NCBI RefSeq assembly: GCF_024362695.1
Contig: NC_065424.1
Span: 1,338,786-1,402,785 of the forward strand
Direction: 5' to 3'
DNA from: Pectinophora gossypiella
Lineage: Eukaryota; Arthropoda; Insecta; Lepidoptera; Gelechiidae
DNA length: 64,000 bases
Below are positions 52,992 to 63,918 of this stretch, in pieces (position 1 is the stretch's first letter; every line of letters begins with the position of its first letter). The translations under genes and the position numbers were made by a program. A model generated the notes under the pieces. The model searched no databases, had not been told where the DNA came from, and worked only from the letters and a program-made list of their open reading frames with translations.

Positions 52992-53137
52992 CGGTCACGA
53001 GCATTAATAGATATGTATACACTTTGGTACCATGTCACATTAACTTTTTTGACAAATTGAACTGTCAGTCTCACTAAATATCAAATATTTTAGTGCGACA
53101 GAGTCCTAAAGTGGGTACATGATATTGCTCATAACTG
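52992..53137 (-). mobile_element. MITE family F at a TA target
   Basis: 146 bases with cggtcacgagcattaataga and gatattgctcataactg ends; the duplicated neighbour at 52569-52625 shows the empty site. Confidence 0.88.
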
Positions 53138-53384
53138 TACTTACGATAGACTGTTAAAACGTGGTTATATCGATAAACGAATGTCGAAAGGAAGTGGCGT
53201 TGGAATCGATTATATTAAAAACTTGATTGATATTATTATCGATGTAAATGAATCGGTGTAAATAATTTTGAACCTAGGAAATTAATCGACTATTCGTATT
53301 TTTATTACACCACATAGCATGGACACCGCCTGCATTAACGATATGGCCCAACGTTGATTTAAATATTATTAAACGTTAATACTA

Positions 53385-53592
53385 CACGATTCATTTATAA
53401 CAAACATCATAAAAGGAAAAATTGAAGGGAAACGAGGAAGGGGTAGACCTAGGAGAACATTTATGAAACAAATAAAAGAGAAGGTGCAGGTCGTGTCGTA
53501 TCGGGAGGTGAAGGATTTGGCGGGAAGAAGAGAGGAATGGCGATAACTCCACCGATAAGAGCGCAGCTCTTAAATAAAGAGAGAGAGAAATG
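53385..53592 (+). pseudogene. LINE 3' end (GRGRPR tail)
   Basis: Starts 'acacgattcatttataacaa', encodes HDSFITNIIKGKIEGKRGRG and ends 'gcgcagctcttaaataaaga' (ga)n. Same family as 31081-31333, 5'-truncated. Confidence 0.85.
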
Positions 53593-53816
53593 TTGACGTT
53601 CCAACGATGTGGTCAACTTAAGTTGGCTATTTCATGAAATATAACCATATCATGAAATGGTCGAACACATCAGGAAATGATCAATTCTTTGGCCACGACA
53701 TATACACCCTAACTACTTTTGTAACATGCCCGGGGGGAGATAAGTAGCTGTATTCTATGTTATTTTTTTCCAACGCATCTTTACTTTTCTACCAAGTATC
53801 TTCTTGCAACACAACA

Positions 53817-54147
53817 TACATAAACAGCCTATATACGTCCCACTGCTGGGCACAGGCCTCCTCTCAATCAACCGGAGGGGGTATGGAGCATACTCCACCA
53901 CGCTGCTCCACTGCGGGTTGGTGTAGGTGTTTTTACGACTAATAGCCGGGACCAACGGCTTAACGTGCCCTCCGAAACACGAAAATATCTTACTTTTTCA
54001 GACAATCAGGTGATTCAAGCCTGAAAAGTCCTTACCAAACAAAGGACAGTCTCACAAAGTGATTTCGACAATGTCCCCATCGGGAATCGAACCCGGCCTT
54101 CCAGATCGTGAGCCTAACGCTCTAACCACTAGACCACGGAGGCTGTT
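53817..54147 (-). mobile_element. SINE-B, full-length
   Basis: Reverse copy from 'tatatacgtcccactgctgg' to 'accactagaccacggaggct'; very similar to 17046-17380. Confidence 0.9.
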
Positions 54148-55009
54148 CTTGCAACACAAGTAGGTGTAAAATAGTCACTTTTTACGCAACATTGTACTGG
54201 CCATGTTTACCTAATGAGGCATTTAATATGTGCAGTTTATTTAAAGCGAGATGCGATCGAGTACCGAAGGTAGTGCGGTTGGTTTATTTATAGAGTGTAC
54301 AGAACCTGTTACTAGACTAGAGGTATCTAAACAGAAGTCTTGACCCAAACAAGGTTGTAATAGTAATGACCAGGGGATAGAGGTGCCTATGTTGCAGCAA
54401 GATTTAATTTAAATAATAAGTAAGTTATTATATATAGGTAGTAAGTTATATAGTAAGTTATTCTTACTAGCACTTAATTCCGACTCGAGATCGCAAATTC
54501 GAGATTCTCACAGAATTGGAAATATCAATCTCGCGAAATTTTCGGGACCTCGTCTAGTTTATAAAAAAATTAAAGTTAGGATGGTTGAAAACGATGAAAA
54601 CTGCTTGCTTGTGATAGTGAGGACAATTAAAACAAAATATTTGTTGAAAGAAATCAACCTTTATTCTTCAATATTACTAACTAAATAATTAAGTTTTCTT
54701 TGGAAATCAGCATAATCGAAACACAAAGTATAACTCAAGGAGATTCACCCAATCCCGTCAATCTCGAATGGGATCTCGTCATATTATGCTTCGAGATTGA
54801 TTCCGAAAAATTTGACGAGATCTCGCGAGATCGGGATTGTATTCCCTACTCGAAACTCTGCTTTAGAAAAAAAAAGTTGATTCGCCGAACGACATTTACA
54901 AAGAAACCAATTACTTATTGTATAACTTACCTTATTTACAAACAAAAGTTGAATGACAGCCAATTACCTAGATGTTATATAATCTGTGAGAACGTAGCAT
55001 AATCGATAG
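54148..55009. other. unassigned stretch rich in CTCGAGAT-like motifs
   Basis: No supported gene. Two clusters at 54478-54555 and 54755-54845 repeat cgagat / atctcgcgagatc words in both directions. Confidence 0.45.
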
Positions 55010-55080
55010 TAATGCTGCGATAATAGACCTAGATTGTCTGGCCAAGTAGTTAGTGCCATCAACAATAAGTCACGTCAAAC
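55010..55080 (+). repeat. retroposon E, 3' scrap
   Basis: 'ggccaagtagttagtgccat' and 'caataagtcacgtcaaacaa'. Confidence 0.7.
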
Positions 55081-55619
55081 AAAGACCTGTTAGGTAGGTC
55101 CTAATTTTATGATTTCGAAGAGTATAACAAACTCAACGGGGTGCCAGACCCGAGGTCATTATAGACACGGAATAGAAAAAAGAGGTTGGAAGGGCCAAGC
55201 GCGCCATACAAGTATGAACAAATAATTCGCACTTCACTCGTCAGTAAACTTTACAACCCATGGAGCGCCGCGATATTATATTAAAAAGTCATCTTGTGCT
55301 TTATAACCTGCAGAACAAAAACTCTAATATCGACTACCATGCAAGGAGATCCCTTTATCACAGGGAAGCTAAAACCCTTAGTATGATCGGCTATTTATCA
55401 AAAAAACATGTTTGTATGCAGTATCTTACGAAACGAAAAGTAATGATAAAATTGCAGGCTATAACATAAAATATACATTGTCTGTAAAGTGGCTTGGAAT
55501 TTGTGAAGCAGTACAGCTGTCGTAGTTATCTGTTTGCGAGAGTAATAATAGTAAAAGCAAGCGTGGTGGAATCGGCGACGGTTCTCAAACAAAATACGCG
55601 TTAGGGCCTTATATCCATC
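55081..55619. other. unassigned stretch
   Basis: No gene or repeat recognised. Confidence 0.45.
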
Positions 55620-55865
55620 CTCTTCTATTCCGTGATTATAGTAGACGGCAATACGGTTCACCAAATATCACGTTGGTCTAACAGAAAGCTCGGTGAGGTG
55701 CGGGTACTTAGTTCATCTTGCTATGGATGTACTTCTGACTACCCCAATTGGGATATAGTCGTGAGCTTATGTTATGTTAATGGTGCTAATTCCAGTAGAG
55801 ACAATTTTATTTTATTTTATGTTATACCTGTCATTTCTTATCCGTCGAAAATGAAAATCTAATTA
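55620..55865 (+). repeat. repeat M followed by a family I end
   Basis: M at 55620-55778 ('atggatgtacttctgactac', 'ccaattgggatatagtcgtg'), then a family I terminus at 55782-55863 (ggtgctaattccagtagaga). Confidence 0.68.
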
Positions 55866-55870
55866 TTATA

Positions 55871-56050
55871 ACACATAAACAGTTTATATACTCCATCACG
55901 CTGCTCCACTGCGCATTGGTGGAGGTATTTTTTAAGGCTAATAGCCGGGACCAACGACTTAACGTACCAAAGCACATAATTTTTCAGACAATCAGCTGAT
56001 TCAAGCCTGCAATGTTCTTACCAAACAAAAGACAGTCTTACAAAGAATAA
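55871..56050 (-). repeat. SINE-B, degraded
   Basis: 'actccatcacgctgctccac' to 'caagcctgcaatgttctta'; head missing. Confidence 0.75.
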
Positions 56051-56382
56051 TTACTGAAGCTAGGTTAATAAATGAAACATTGAAATTAATATAATATACT
56101 TAAGACTTGTATAAACATAGGGTATGTAAAATTGTAAACAAACGGTACAAGTCGATAGGAACCGGTTTTACAAGTATGATTACTTTGCCTTTGTTTGTTA
56201 CTGTGCAACTATAAATCTTATACTTTTGATAACTACCTAGTTTATCCCCAACTCCACCCGCATGAACTTCCGTTAAGTGCTCTATTTCTTTCTATTTTAT
56301 GAGCAATTTTATTTCTATAAGAACAAAAAAAAATGTAAAAACTTAAAAAGCCGGTTAAATGCGAGACATTTATAAAATTAGA
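56051..56382. other. unassigned stretch
   Basis: No gene or repeat recognised. Confidence 0.45.
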
Positions 56383-56510
56383 GTGGCACAACGGGCTATG
56401 GAGCGCGCCATGTTAGGCATCCACCTGGTAGATCGTATACCAAACGTCAGAATATGACAACGCACCAAAGTCGAAGATGTAATGCTAACGAATCCGCTGA
56501 CATAAGTATT
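56383..56510 (+). pseudogene. LINE C-terminal scrap
   Basis: Reads VAQRAMERAMLGIHLVDRIP, then a stop and RTKVEDV: the RRLGVAQRAMERAMLG segment of the LINE seen at 44180-44580. Confidence 0.75.
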
Positions 56511-56664
56511 AGATATAATTTCAACTTTATACCTCCACGCGTTTCCGAGAAATAAGGTCTTGATGGACAGACAACAAAGTGATCTTATAAGGGTTCTTGT
56601 TCTGAACCCTCATCACTGATTTAAGAGTCACGCTCTTGTCGGCGTAGTATTCTCCATTCTTGTC

Positions 56665-56950
56665 TCATCATCAGCCCATTAACGTCCCCACTGTTGGGGC
56701 CTTCCCTATGGATGGATAGGGAGATCGGGCCTTAAACCATCACGCGGGTCCAGTGCGGATTGATGGTTATTAACGACTGCTAATGCAGCTGGGACCAACG
56801 GCTTAACGTACCTTCCGAAGCACGGAAGAGCTCGAGATGAAAACTTTTTTTTTGTGGTCACCCATCCTATGACCGGCCTTTGCGAAAGTTGCTTAACTTC
56901 AACAATCGCAGACCGAGCGCGTTTACCGCTGCGCCACCGAGCTCCTCGCC
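56665..56950 (-). mobile_element. SINE-C, full-length
   Basis: Reverse copy: 'catcagcccattaacgtccc' to 'cgctgcgccaccgagctcct'. The block 'gggcacgggcc' is partly deleted. Confidence 0.88.
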
Positions 56951-56974
56951 TATCAAACGCCATTCTTGTCTATC

Positions 56975-57190
56975 AAAGGTCAATTCCTTCACTTCCTTAT
57001 AAGACACGACGTTCACCTTCTCTTTTTCTCTTTGATCTGTTCCATTTAAGCTCTTCTTCGTCTTCCCTTCCTCTCTTTCTTTGTAGTTTTCCTTCTACGA
57101 TATTTTTAACAAATTCGTCGTGTCTTAAGTGTCCAATCATTTTGCCTCTTCTGTCCTCGATAACTCTCAATATTTGCCTCTTTTCCTTAC
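56975..57190 (-). pseudogene. diverged LINE C-terminal fragment
   Basis: The minus strand reads RIIEDRRGKMIGHLRHDEFV, then KNIVEGKLQRKRG: the same C-terminal region as 31112-31321 but from a more diverged lineage and with frameshifts. Confidence 0.7.
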
Positions 57191-57472
57191 TCTTACTAGC
57201 TAAAATAATTTAAATACTCCTTCTGCGTACTTATGTAGCTACTTACTCCCTATTCATTCAATGAATCAAACCAAATGATGGCAATTGCTAGGACTTGCGT
57301 GTCGGCGAAAGAATTGCATTTATGTCTACCATAATAAGCTTATTAAAGTTAATTAGTATTTTTATCTGAAACGTTCGGATTTCGCTTATTATATGCAACA
57401 GTCGACATTGGATGAAATGAGTTGATTGTGACTGTCATGAACGGGGTAATGTAAGTAGGTATTTACTGTGGG
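57191..57472. other. unassigned stretch
   Basis: No gene or repeat recognised. Confidence 0.4.
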
Positions 57473-57720
57473 GGACAGCACACCCCGGACACTTCATGCA
57501 AACAACCTCGTTTTACACAGACACCACACATTGATATTAGCGTTCGCGCATCTGTGTGTGTGACGTCTGACGCCATACGATTGACGACTAAACCATGTCC
57601 GAGGGGGGTGAGGTAAACCTAGCTCAGAGGCTGGTGGGGAGCGCAGAGTTACCGTTTTATACGTAGTTTTATTCCTCATTCCATGGGGCCTGGGGGGGCC
57701 TGTAGGGGCTCCATTTTAAG
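57473..57720 (+). repeat. repeat K, uninterrupted copy
   Basis: 'caccccggacacttcatgca', 'cctcgttttacacagacacc', 'gtgtgacgtctgacgccata', 'gaggtaaacctagctcagag', 'agttaccgttttatacgtag'. Reference for the split copy at 27158-27670. Confidence 0.7.
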
Positions 57721-58125
57721 GCCGCCGGACACGTGGGGCTAAGATGCATTGGTTCAGCACACATTCGTAGAAAAATTTGTTCTGACTTTTCCATCTACCT
57801 AGTTATCTAACCGATTATGTTCATTGTAATTGGAAACAGGAAATATTAATTGTGGTAAAAGAAAAGAAAATAAAAATCCGTTATGTATTTTGAATTTACA
57901 AACAACTTTTTTACAACCTTTTAACTGCAAAAGTTTATTACTTTGGAACACAAATTGAACTCTTTTCCTGCAGTGTATTTTTACCGTTTCTCTTATTAAA
58001 ATAATAATTTACTCAAATGTTAAACTTAGGTCAACAAAAACACGTTAATGTGCGTCATTTTGTGTGAAAGTTTAGTTTACAAATACATAATTTGTATCAA
58101 CATGTCCTAACATGATTAGGTATAG
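57721..58125. other. unassigned AT-rich stretch
   Basis: No gene or repeat recognised. Confidence 0.45.
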
Positions 58126-58375
58126 GGTGTTAGTGACATCGTAACGAATAGTTTGAGGGATGATTCAGACCATGATTCTGAGTTGATATCAAGTAGAATT
58201 TTCCGTCGCAAAAGTATGGGACTGGAAAAAAATTAAAAAAATACTAAAATTTTCATTAATTTTCCGACAGGAAATTCCACTTGATATAAACTCCGGATCA
58301 TGAGCTGAACCATCTCCCCCAGTATTCGCTACTGTGTACCGAATATTATCCCTAACACCCCGAATGTATACTTTA
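58126..58375 (+). mobile_element. MITE family J, full copy
   Basis: 'tagggtgttagtgacatcgt' at the left, 'tatccctaacacccc' at the right; inner arms 'gagttgatatcaagtagaat' and 'attccacttgatataaactc'. Confidence 0.82.
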
Positions 58376-58438
58376 GCATGAGAATCAAGCGTTCTTTCTT
58401 GACTTCCGCATTAATTTTAGACATACAAAGGTGCTAAT

Positions 58439-58806
58439 TCCTGTAAATACCATCTAATTTTATTTTAAGTTATATCTGTCATTTTCTTATCCGCCGAAAA
58501 GGAAAGGGACGGGTAATCGACAAGCATAAAATTTATGGAACACACGTCAATTTTAAGCACAAATCTAAACCAACCTTCTAAAAATTTAACATCCGTCAAT
58601 AACCCGACACAGTTAAGTAGACAGCACGTCAAACGGATTGCATACCAGCGACGTACCTTTTGATGCGCCCGGGTTATTCATTCATTTACTCATTCTTCCT
58701 AAAATTAAGAGCTGTAAATCATCCGTCCTTTTCCTTTTCGACGGATATGAAAATGACGGATATAACTTAAAATAAAATTAGGCGGTGTCTGCAGGAATCG
58801 GAGCCA
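58439..58806. mobile_element. MITE family I, full copy
   Basis: 368 bases, ggtgctaattcctgtaaata to gtgtctgcaggaatcggagc. Flanks AAA on both sides. Very similar to 27200 and 61857, so probably recent. Confidence 0.9.
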
Positions 58807-59122
58807 AAATTCATACATTTTTGAACGAGTTTAGATTAAAAAGCTTTCTAGATTCCTTGAAATTTGCATAGGACCGTGTCCACTTTATTATGTGGTGAGA
58901 ATGCCAAGAATTCGGTTTCTGATTGCCGATAGTTAAGTAGTTGTTGCAAATCGTGTATGCAGATACACTTTCACCATAGATGGTTCTAGATAGTACGGGA
59001 TGGTACCATGTTACGATACAACAGGTCTAATATTAGGTAATTTGCATAAGTCCCCGCATAGACGATGAAGCGCAGGCCGTGTTTATCAAAACTTACAAGT
59101 CTACACGTTCACAAGCTACACT
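58807..59122. other. unassigned stretch
   Basis: No gene or repeat recognised. Confidence 0.4.
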
Positions 59123-59210
59123 CGGTGAGAGCCTTCAGCGCTCCCCATTTGTCCGGCCAAGTAGTTAATGCCATCTGCGGCAAATCTACAATAAGTCAAT
59201 CAAAAAAAAA
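59123..59210 (+). repeat. retroposon E, 3' end
   Basis: 'ggtgagagccttcagcgctc' to 'ctacaataagtcaatcaaaa'; strongly 5'-truncated. Confidence 0.85.
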
Positions 59211-59239
59211 GTTCACAAGCTACAAGTTACTCACAAGTA

Positions 59240-59380
59240 CGGTCACGAGTACTAATATGTGTACACTTTGATACCATGTCACATTAACTTTTTTGATAAA
59301 TTACACCGTAAGTCTCGTTAAATGTCAAATATGATAGTCCGACAGGGTTCTAAAGTGGGTAATAATATTACTCATGACAG
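59240..59380 (-). mobile_element. MITE family F at a TA target
   Basis: 141 bases, cggtcacgagtactaatatg to attactcatgacag, TA on both sides. Confidence 0.87.
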
Positions 59381-59649
59381 TACGCGTAAATTACGTTTAT
59401 CAAAAAAAGTAGAGGAATTATAAAATAAATATTCACACTTGTAACATGGAATTTACATGTGTAGTTTCGATAAACACATTCTTGTAATAATGAAAATTTT
59501 GTTAAATGAAAGTTTTGATAAACAGGGCACAGGGTCGTTAAGTCAGTAAGAAATAAATCCCATTAAAACTAAACTGCTTCAGCTAATCACAGGAGTTTGT
59601 TGGAAACATTAAGTTAAAACTAAGTAAAGTTAAGTTAAAAAGTACTTCA

Positions 59650-59775
59650 ATGGTGCTGTTTCCAGTACACGCTATCAAAATTTATTTTATGTTATACCTG
59701 TCATTTTCTTATCCGCCGAAAAGGAAAGGGACGGGTAATCTACAGGCGTAAAATTTATGGAACACACGTCTATTT
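59650..59775. repeat. family I, left third
   Basis: 'ggtgctgtttccagtacacg', 'gttatacctgtcattttctt' and 'ggaacacacgtctatttta'. Confidence 0.75.
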
Positions 59776-60209
59776 TAGAGTTATATCGCTATTCTATAAA
59801 GCACCTGGCGTCCATGTTACACCAGCCTTATACAAAATAGATTATTTGAGATTTAAGATAACATAAGGAAATTAAAAGAAGTCTTTAAGATGAAAGATAA
59901 ATATATTAATAGCATTTTAAGTGATTCATTTCACCATCTTATTGTTTATTTTGATAATGTATGTCATGTGACTATATTAATGGCTATAACGATTATCTTA
60001 ATGATACTTTTAAGTGTATTTGTAATGATATATATAGATATATGCCGATTTCAACACCATAGGTATAAGTAGTAGCCTTTTTATATATTTTAGAAGATAC
60101 ATAAAGTTTTTCTTCTTAGGTTGGAAGGTCAATGACCGACTACATCAATTCTGTCAGATTGATTATCGAGCCATTAAATGGGCAGCAGGATCTCGGTGAG
60201 GTTGAGGAG

Positions 60210-60500
60210 TTCGGTGGCGCAGCGGTAAACGCGCTCGGTCTGCGATTGTTGAAGTTAAGCGACTTTCGCAAAGGCCGGTCATAGGATGGGTGACCACAAA
60301 AAGAAAAATTTTCATCTCGAGCTCTTCCGTGCTTCGGAAGGCACGTTAAGCCGTTGGTCCCGGCTGCATTAGCAGTCGTTAATAACCACCAATCCGCAGT
60401 GGGCCCGCGTGGTGGTTTAAGGCCCGATCTCCCTATCCATCCATAGGGAAGGCCCGTGCCCCAGCAGTGGGGACGTTAATGGGCTGGTGATGATGATGAA
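60210..60500 (+). mobile_element. SINE-C, full-length, tRNA/5S-like head
   Basis: Head: 'ggtggcgcagcggtaaacgc' (tRNA-like A box), then 'gaagttaagcgac' and 'ggatgggtgacc', which match the internal promoter words of 5S rRNA genes. Body: 'gtgcttcggaaggcacgtta' central block, 'gcagtgggcccgcgtggtgg', 'cccgatctccctatccatcc', then 'cagcagtggggacgttaatg' and a (gat)n tail. Four copies are in the window. Confidence 0.88.
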
Positions 60501-60739
60501 CCCATTATTTGCTATCTATATTGCTTCTCTTTATTTTGATCAGAATAATAATGGGTGGGAAATGTAACCGTTTTTAAGGAACGTAGCCTTGAAAGTCTCT
60601 CATTTTCAAATTATGTAATAAATGTTAATGGCAATGTATGATAGACAAATAAATGGCCATATACGAGTACCACTAGGATATCATGGCGGCGCCATCAACA
60701 ATATTTACCGTCAACATTTTCAAAATCATATTACAAGGA

Positions 60740-60930
60740 AAGTCATGAGTAAGACGATCCGTGCTTCGGAAGGCACGTTAAGCCGTTGGTCCCGGTTACT
60801 ACTTACTGATGTAAGAACGTAGTCGTTACATGAGTCATGTCAGGGGCCTTTATCGGCTCAATAGTAACCCTGACACCAAGGTTGATGAGGTTGGTACCTT
60901 ACAACCCACATGATAGAAGAAGTGATGAGT
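60740..60930 (+). repeat. SINE-A, 3' half
   Basis: 'gatccgtgcttcggaaggca' to 'cacatgatagaagaag'. Confidence 0.82.
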
Positions 60931-60934
60931 ATAA

Positions 60935-61020
60935 ATGTGGATGGCTAAAGAAGTAGGACGAACTAAGAAAGTATGGATGGATTGTATGAAGAAGACATTA
61001 GTGTATGACCTTCATAGACA
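60935..61020 (+). pseudogene. LINE C-terminal scrap of another type
   Basis: Reads WMAKEVGRTKKVWMDCMKKT, like the GRPKKxWMDCVKxD tail of RTE-type LINEs. Short and isolated. Confidence 0.5.
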
Positions 61021-61357
61021 GGTACCTATTTACCTAGAGTTCTAAGATCAAGGACCCCAACATTAATACAATAATAAAATGAAAAAAAAAACTGAGAATA
61101 TTAATACGCGATTTATCTTGCATATTAAATAGTTCCTTATTTACAGGCACGTCGACGCAACACGCCAGTAAACCCCACTGGAGTGGACAGAGCCACAAGT
61201 GGGTAGTTTACATTGTGACAAATCAATTACTTAGGTAAGTACCTTTAGTAACTAAATGTCTAAACAAAAAAAAATACTGTGGAATTCGTGTTGAGACGCA
61301 CACGGTGACGTTATAAGTGACGTATGTTTTCCTTAATAGAAAGTACAATCACTACAT
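61021..61357. other. unassigned stretch
   Basis: No gene. 'cccactggagtggacagagc' near 61177 may be a LINE-tail scrap. Confidence 0.4.
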
Positions 61358-61430
61358 AAGTCATCCGGCCAAGTAGTTAATGCCATCTGCGGCAAATCTA
61401 CAATAAGTCACGTCAAAAAAAAAAAAAACT
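61358..61430 (+). repeat. retroposon E, 3' end
   Basis: 'ccggccaagtagttaatgcc' to 'aataagtcacgtcaaaaaaa'. Confidence 0.85.
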
Positions 61431-61471
61431 ACATAAGTCGCTTTTTCTGTCCCTATATCCCTATGTACGCT

Positions 61472-61664
61472 TAAGGCCCTGCGCAGACGACAGACTATCT
61501 GTGACGCACTTTTTAGTCTGTGAAAATATAACCTATGCAATTATATGCAGTAACGCGCCGGACTTTTTGCGCGTCGTGTGCGTTACTGCATATAATTGCA
61601 TAGGTTATATTTTCACAGACTAAAAAGTGCGTCACGGATAGTCTGTCGTCTGCGCAGGGCCTAA
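61472..61664. mobile_element. near-perfect palindrome, Harbinger-like MITE with TAA target
   Basis: Element 61475-61661 (187 bp), flanked by TAA at 61472-61474 and 61662-61664. The two arms pair over about 80 bases with one mismatch (ctatctgtg / ctatccgtg); the TIR begins GGCCCTGCGCAGACGACAGA. The loop is about 25 bases (ccggactttttgcgcgtcgt). The TWA target fits PIF/Harbinger. Confidence 0.88.
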
Positions 61665-61856
61665 ATCTTTCAAACTACGCAACGGATTTTGATGCGGTTT
61701 TTTTTTATAGATACAGTGATGCAAGAGGAAGTTTTATATATAAAACAACATCTGTAGTGGAGAAATACTGTTTTGAGACTTTTAATGTGATGTCGTAAAT
61801 AATTTCATTTTTTCCTCAGCATTGCACCCGAGCGAAGCCGGGCGGGTACAATACAA

Positions 61857-62208
61857 TGGTGCTAATTCCTGTAAATACCATCTAATTTTATTTTAAGTTA
61901 TATCTGTCATTCTTATCCGCCGAAAAGGGAAAATTTATGGAACACACGTCAATTTTAAGCACAAATCTAAACCAACCGTCTAAAAATTTTACATCCGTCA
62001 ATAACCCGACACAGTTAAGTAGACAGCACGTCAAACGGATTTCATACCAGCGACGTACCATTTGATTCGCCCGGGTTATTCATTCATTTACTCATTCTTC
62101 CTAAAATTAAGAGCTGTGAATCATCCGTCCCTTTCCTTTTCGACGGATATGAAAATGACGGATATAACTTAAAATAAAATTAGGCGGTGTCTGCAGGAAT
62201 CGGGGCCA
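61857..62208. mobile_element. MITE family I, full copy
   Basis: 352 bases between AAT flanks, ggtgctaattcctgtaaata to gtgtctgcaggaatcggggc, with a small deletion after 'cgaaaaggga'. Confidence 0.88.
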
Positions 62209-62425
62209 ATAACACTTTATTGCACATATTAACACAACACTAAAACCAAACAAAAGTGACATGAGAAGTTTGAATCGGCGGCCTTAGTAAATAAATTAAA
62301 AAGAAAAAGTGAAAAAAAAAACCTAATTAAAATACGTTTAGACAATAATGATTATCGCAGCTAAGTCAGTCTGTAGGGTAACCAAACCAACTTTTCCAGC
62401 CAAGTAAAAAAATTAAAAAAAAAAT

Positions 62426-62604
62426 CATTGAAGGAAAGAGAGGAAGGGGTAGACCTAGGAGAACACCATGAAACAAAAGAGAAGGTGCAGGTCGTGACGT
62501 ATCAGGAGGTGAAGGATTTGGCGGGAAGAAGAAAAGAATGGCGATTACTCCACCGACGAGAGCACAGTTCTTAAATAAAGAGAGAGAGAGAGAGAGAGAG
62601 AGAC
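62426..62604 (+). pseudogene. LINE 3' end (GRGRPR tail) with (ga)n
   Basis: 'gaaagagaggaaggggtaga', 'ggcgggaagaagaaaagaat', 'gagcacagttcttaaataaa', then a GA run of about 24 bases. Confidence 0.82.
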
Positions 62605-62617
62605 AGAAAAAATATAC

Positions 62618-62938
62618 TTCTTATCGTGTGGGTTATGAGGTGGATCACCAAACTCATCATCCCTGGTGTCAGGGTTATTATTGAACCGCCAAAGGCCACT
62701 GACATGGCTCATGTAACGACTACATACTTACATCTATAAGTATTAAACGGGATCAACAGCTTAACATGCCTTTCGAAGCACGGATCATCTTACTGTCGGG
62801 CAATCAGGTGATCAGCCTGTAATGTCCTAATCAAACTAGGGATCACAAAGTGATTTTTGTGATATGTCCCCATCGGGATTCAAACCCGGGGCCTCAGGAT
62901 CGTGAGACCAACGCTCAACTACTGAACCAGAGGCCGTT
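62618..62938 (-). mobile_element. SINE-A, near full-length
   Basis: Reverse copy from 'cttcttatcgtgtgggttat' to 'caactactgaaccagaggcc'; many substitutions. Confidence 0.85.
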
Positions 62939-63159
62939 AAAAAAATACTGATGAGACGCAACAATTCATTTAAGAAGTGCCGACTTTTGACGATTGTTTG
63001 TTCAACTGCTACTTTGTTATCAATGTTTTTTATTTAATTTATTTGCACTTAGTCTCAGGCGTGGCCAAAGTATGAAAGGTATCATTATCTCATTCATGTT
63101 TGACTATCTGTCTCATTCACACGCACGCGGTAATAACGACATCTTTGTATGAGTGTGCT

Positions 63160-63445
63160 GCAACACACCATTTCAGGACCCCGATACCGACCCCGCCGGT
63201 GAGGTCGATGATTTCCCTCAATCAGCGCTTATCGCTATCCACCCACTAGGGTCGATTAATTCTTTCAAATATTTTTCCTCTCAGAAGACGCGCTGAGCCG
63301 AGGTTCGCGCCCAACTGGGCACCCTCAGGCCTGTTATCTTAAATGTTGTACCGGGTGAGAGCCTTCAAAACTCCTCATTTGTCCGGCCAAGTAGTTAATG
63401 CCATCTGCGGCAAATCTACAATAAGTCACGTCAAAAAAAAAAACT
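63160..63445 (+). mobile_element. retroposon E, 5'-truncated
   Basis: From 'ccatttcaggaccccgatac' to 'ataagtcacgtcaaaaaaaa'. The usual frame ends at the standard place. Confidence 0.88.
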
Positions 63446-63794
63446 AATACTAGGTATGGACTAATTTCCGAAATAAATATTTTGAATTTGAATGTTGGGG
63501 TTGCCAACAAGCAGTGGGACGTTTATGTTATGATGTCTGTTGATTTTACAACAGTAATCAAGGTAAGTACTGCATGTTATTTTAGAGGGCTATTAAAAAC
63601 AGGTCTCAGGGGCCTACCTCTTGGTTCAAACCGATATTATATTTAGCATATCTAATCATTTGGATTCACTTTAAATTCTAGGCCTGTCCAGATAAAAATG
63701 CGAATGATTTCCAATGCAATATATTAAATGAAAAAAAGTAAGTGATAAAATAATTCTTATGTAATTAAATATATATTGTAGGTATTATGGGGAG
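63446..63794. other. unassigned stretch
   Basis: No gene or repeat recognised. Confidence 0.4.
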
Positions 63795-63918
63795 GTAAGA
63801 TGGTCTGCGCTTCGGAAGGCACGTACATGAGCAATGTCAGGGGCCTTTGGCCGCTCAATAGTAACCCTGACACCAGGGTTGATGAGGTTGGGACTCACAC
63901 ACGATAGAAAAAGGAGGA
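63795..63918 (+). repeat. SINE-A, internally deleted
   Basis: 'tgcgcttcggaaggcacgta' joined directly to 'catgagcaatgtcaggggcc', ending 'cacacgatagaaaaagg'. Confidence 0.8.

Larger units (their letters stand above)
52567..53158. repeat. about 55-bp direct repeat flanking a SINE-C; second copy holds MITE F
   Basis: 'gaaatagaataaataacgtt' with 'acttacgatagactg' occurs at 52569-52625 and again at 52954-52991 plus 53138-53155. Between the copies lies a SINE-C (52660-52952); the second copy is opened by MITE F at a TA. Confidence 0.8.

Noticed and set aside
54900..54960. Another donor-like site (AATAAG|gtaagt) as the end of transporter exon 1
   Set aside because: In the phase required by the exon at 52566 it gives a stop codon; it could only be an untranslated exon, for which there is no evidence.
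59890..60072. Plus-strand 60-codon hydrophobic frame (possible small membrane protein)
   Set aside because: AT-rich DNA readily gives Ile/Leu-rich frames; there is no good start context, splice signal or family match.
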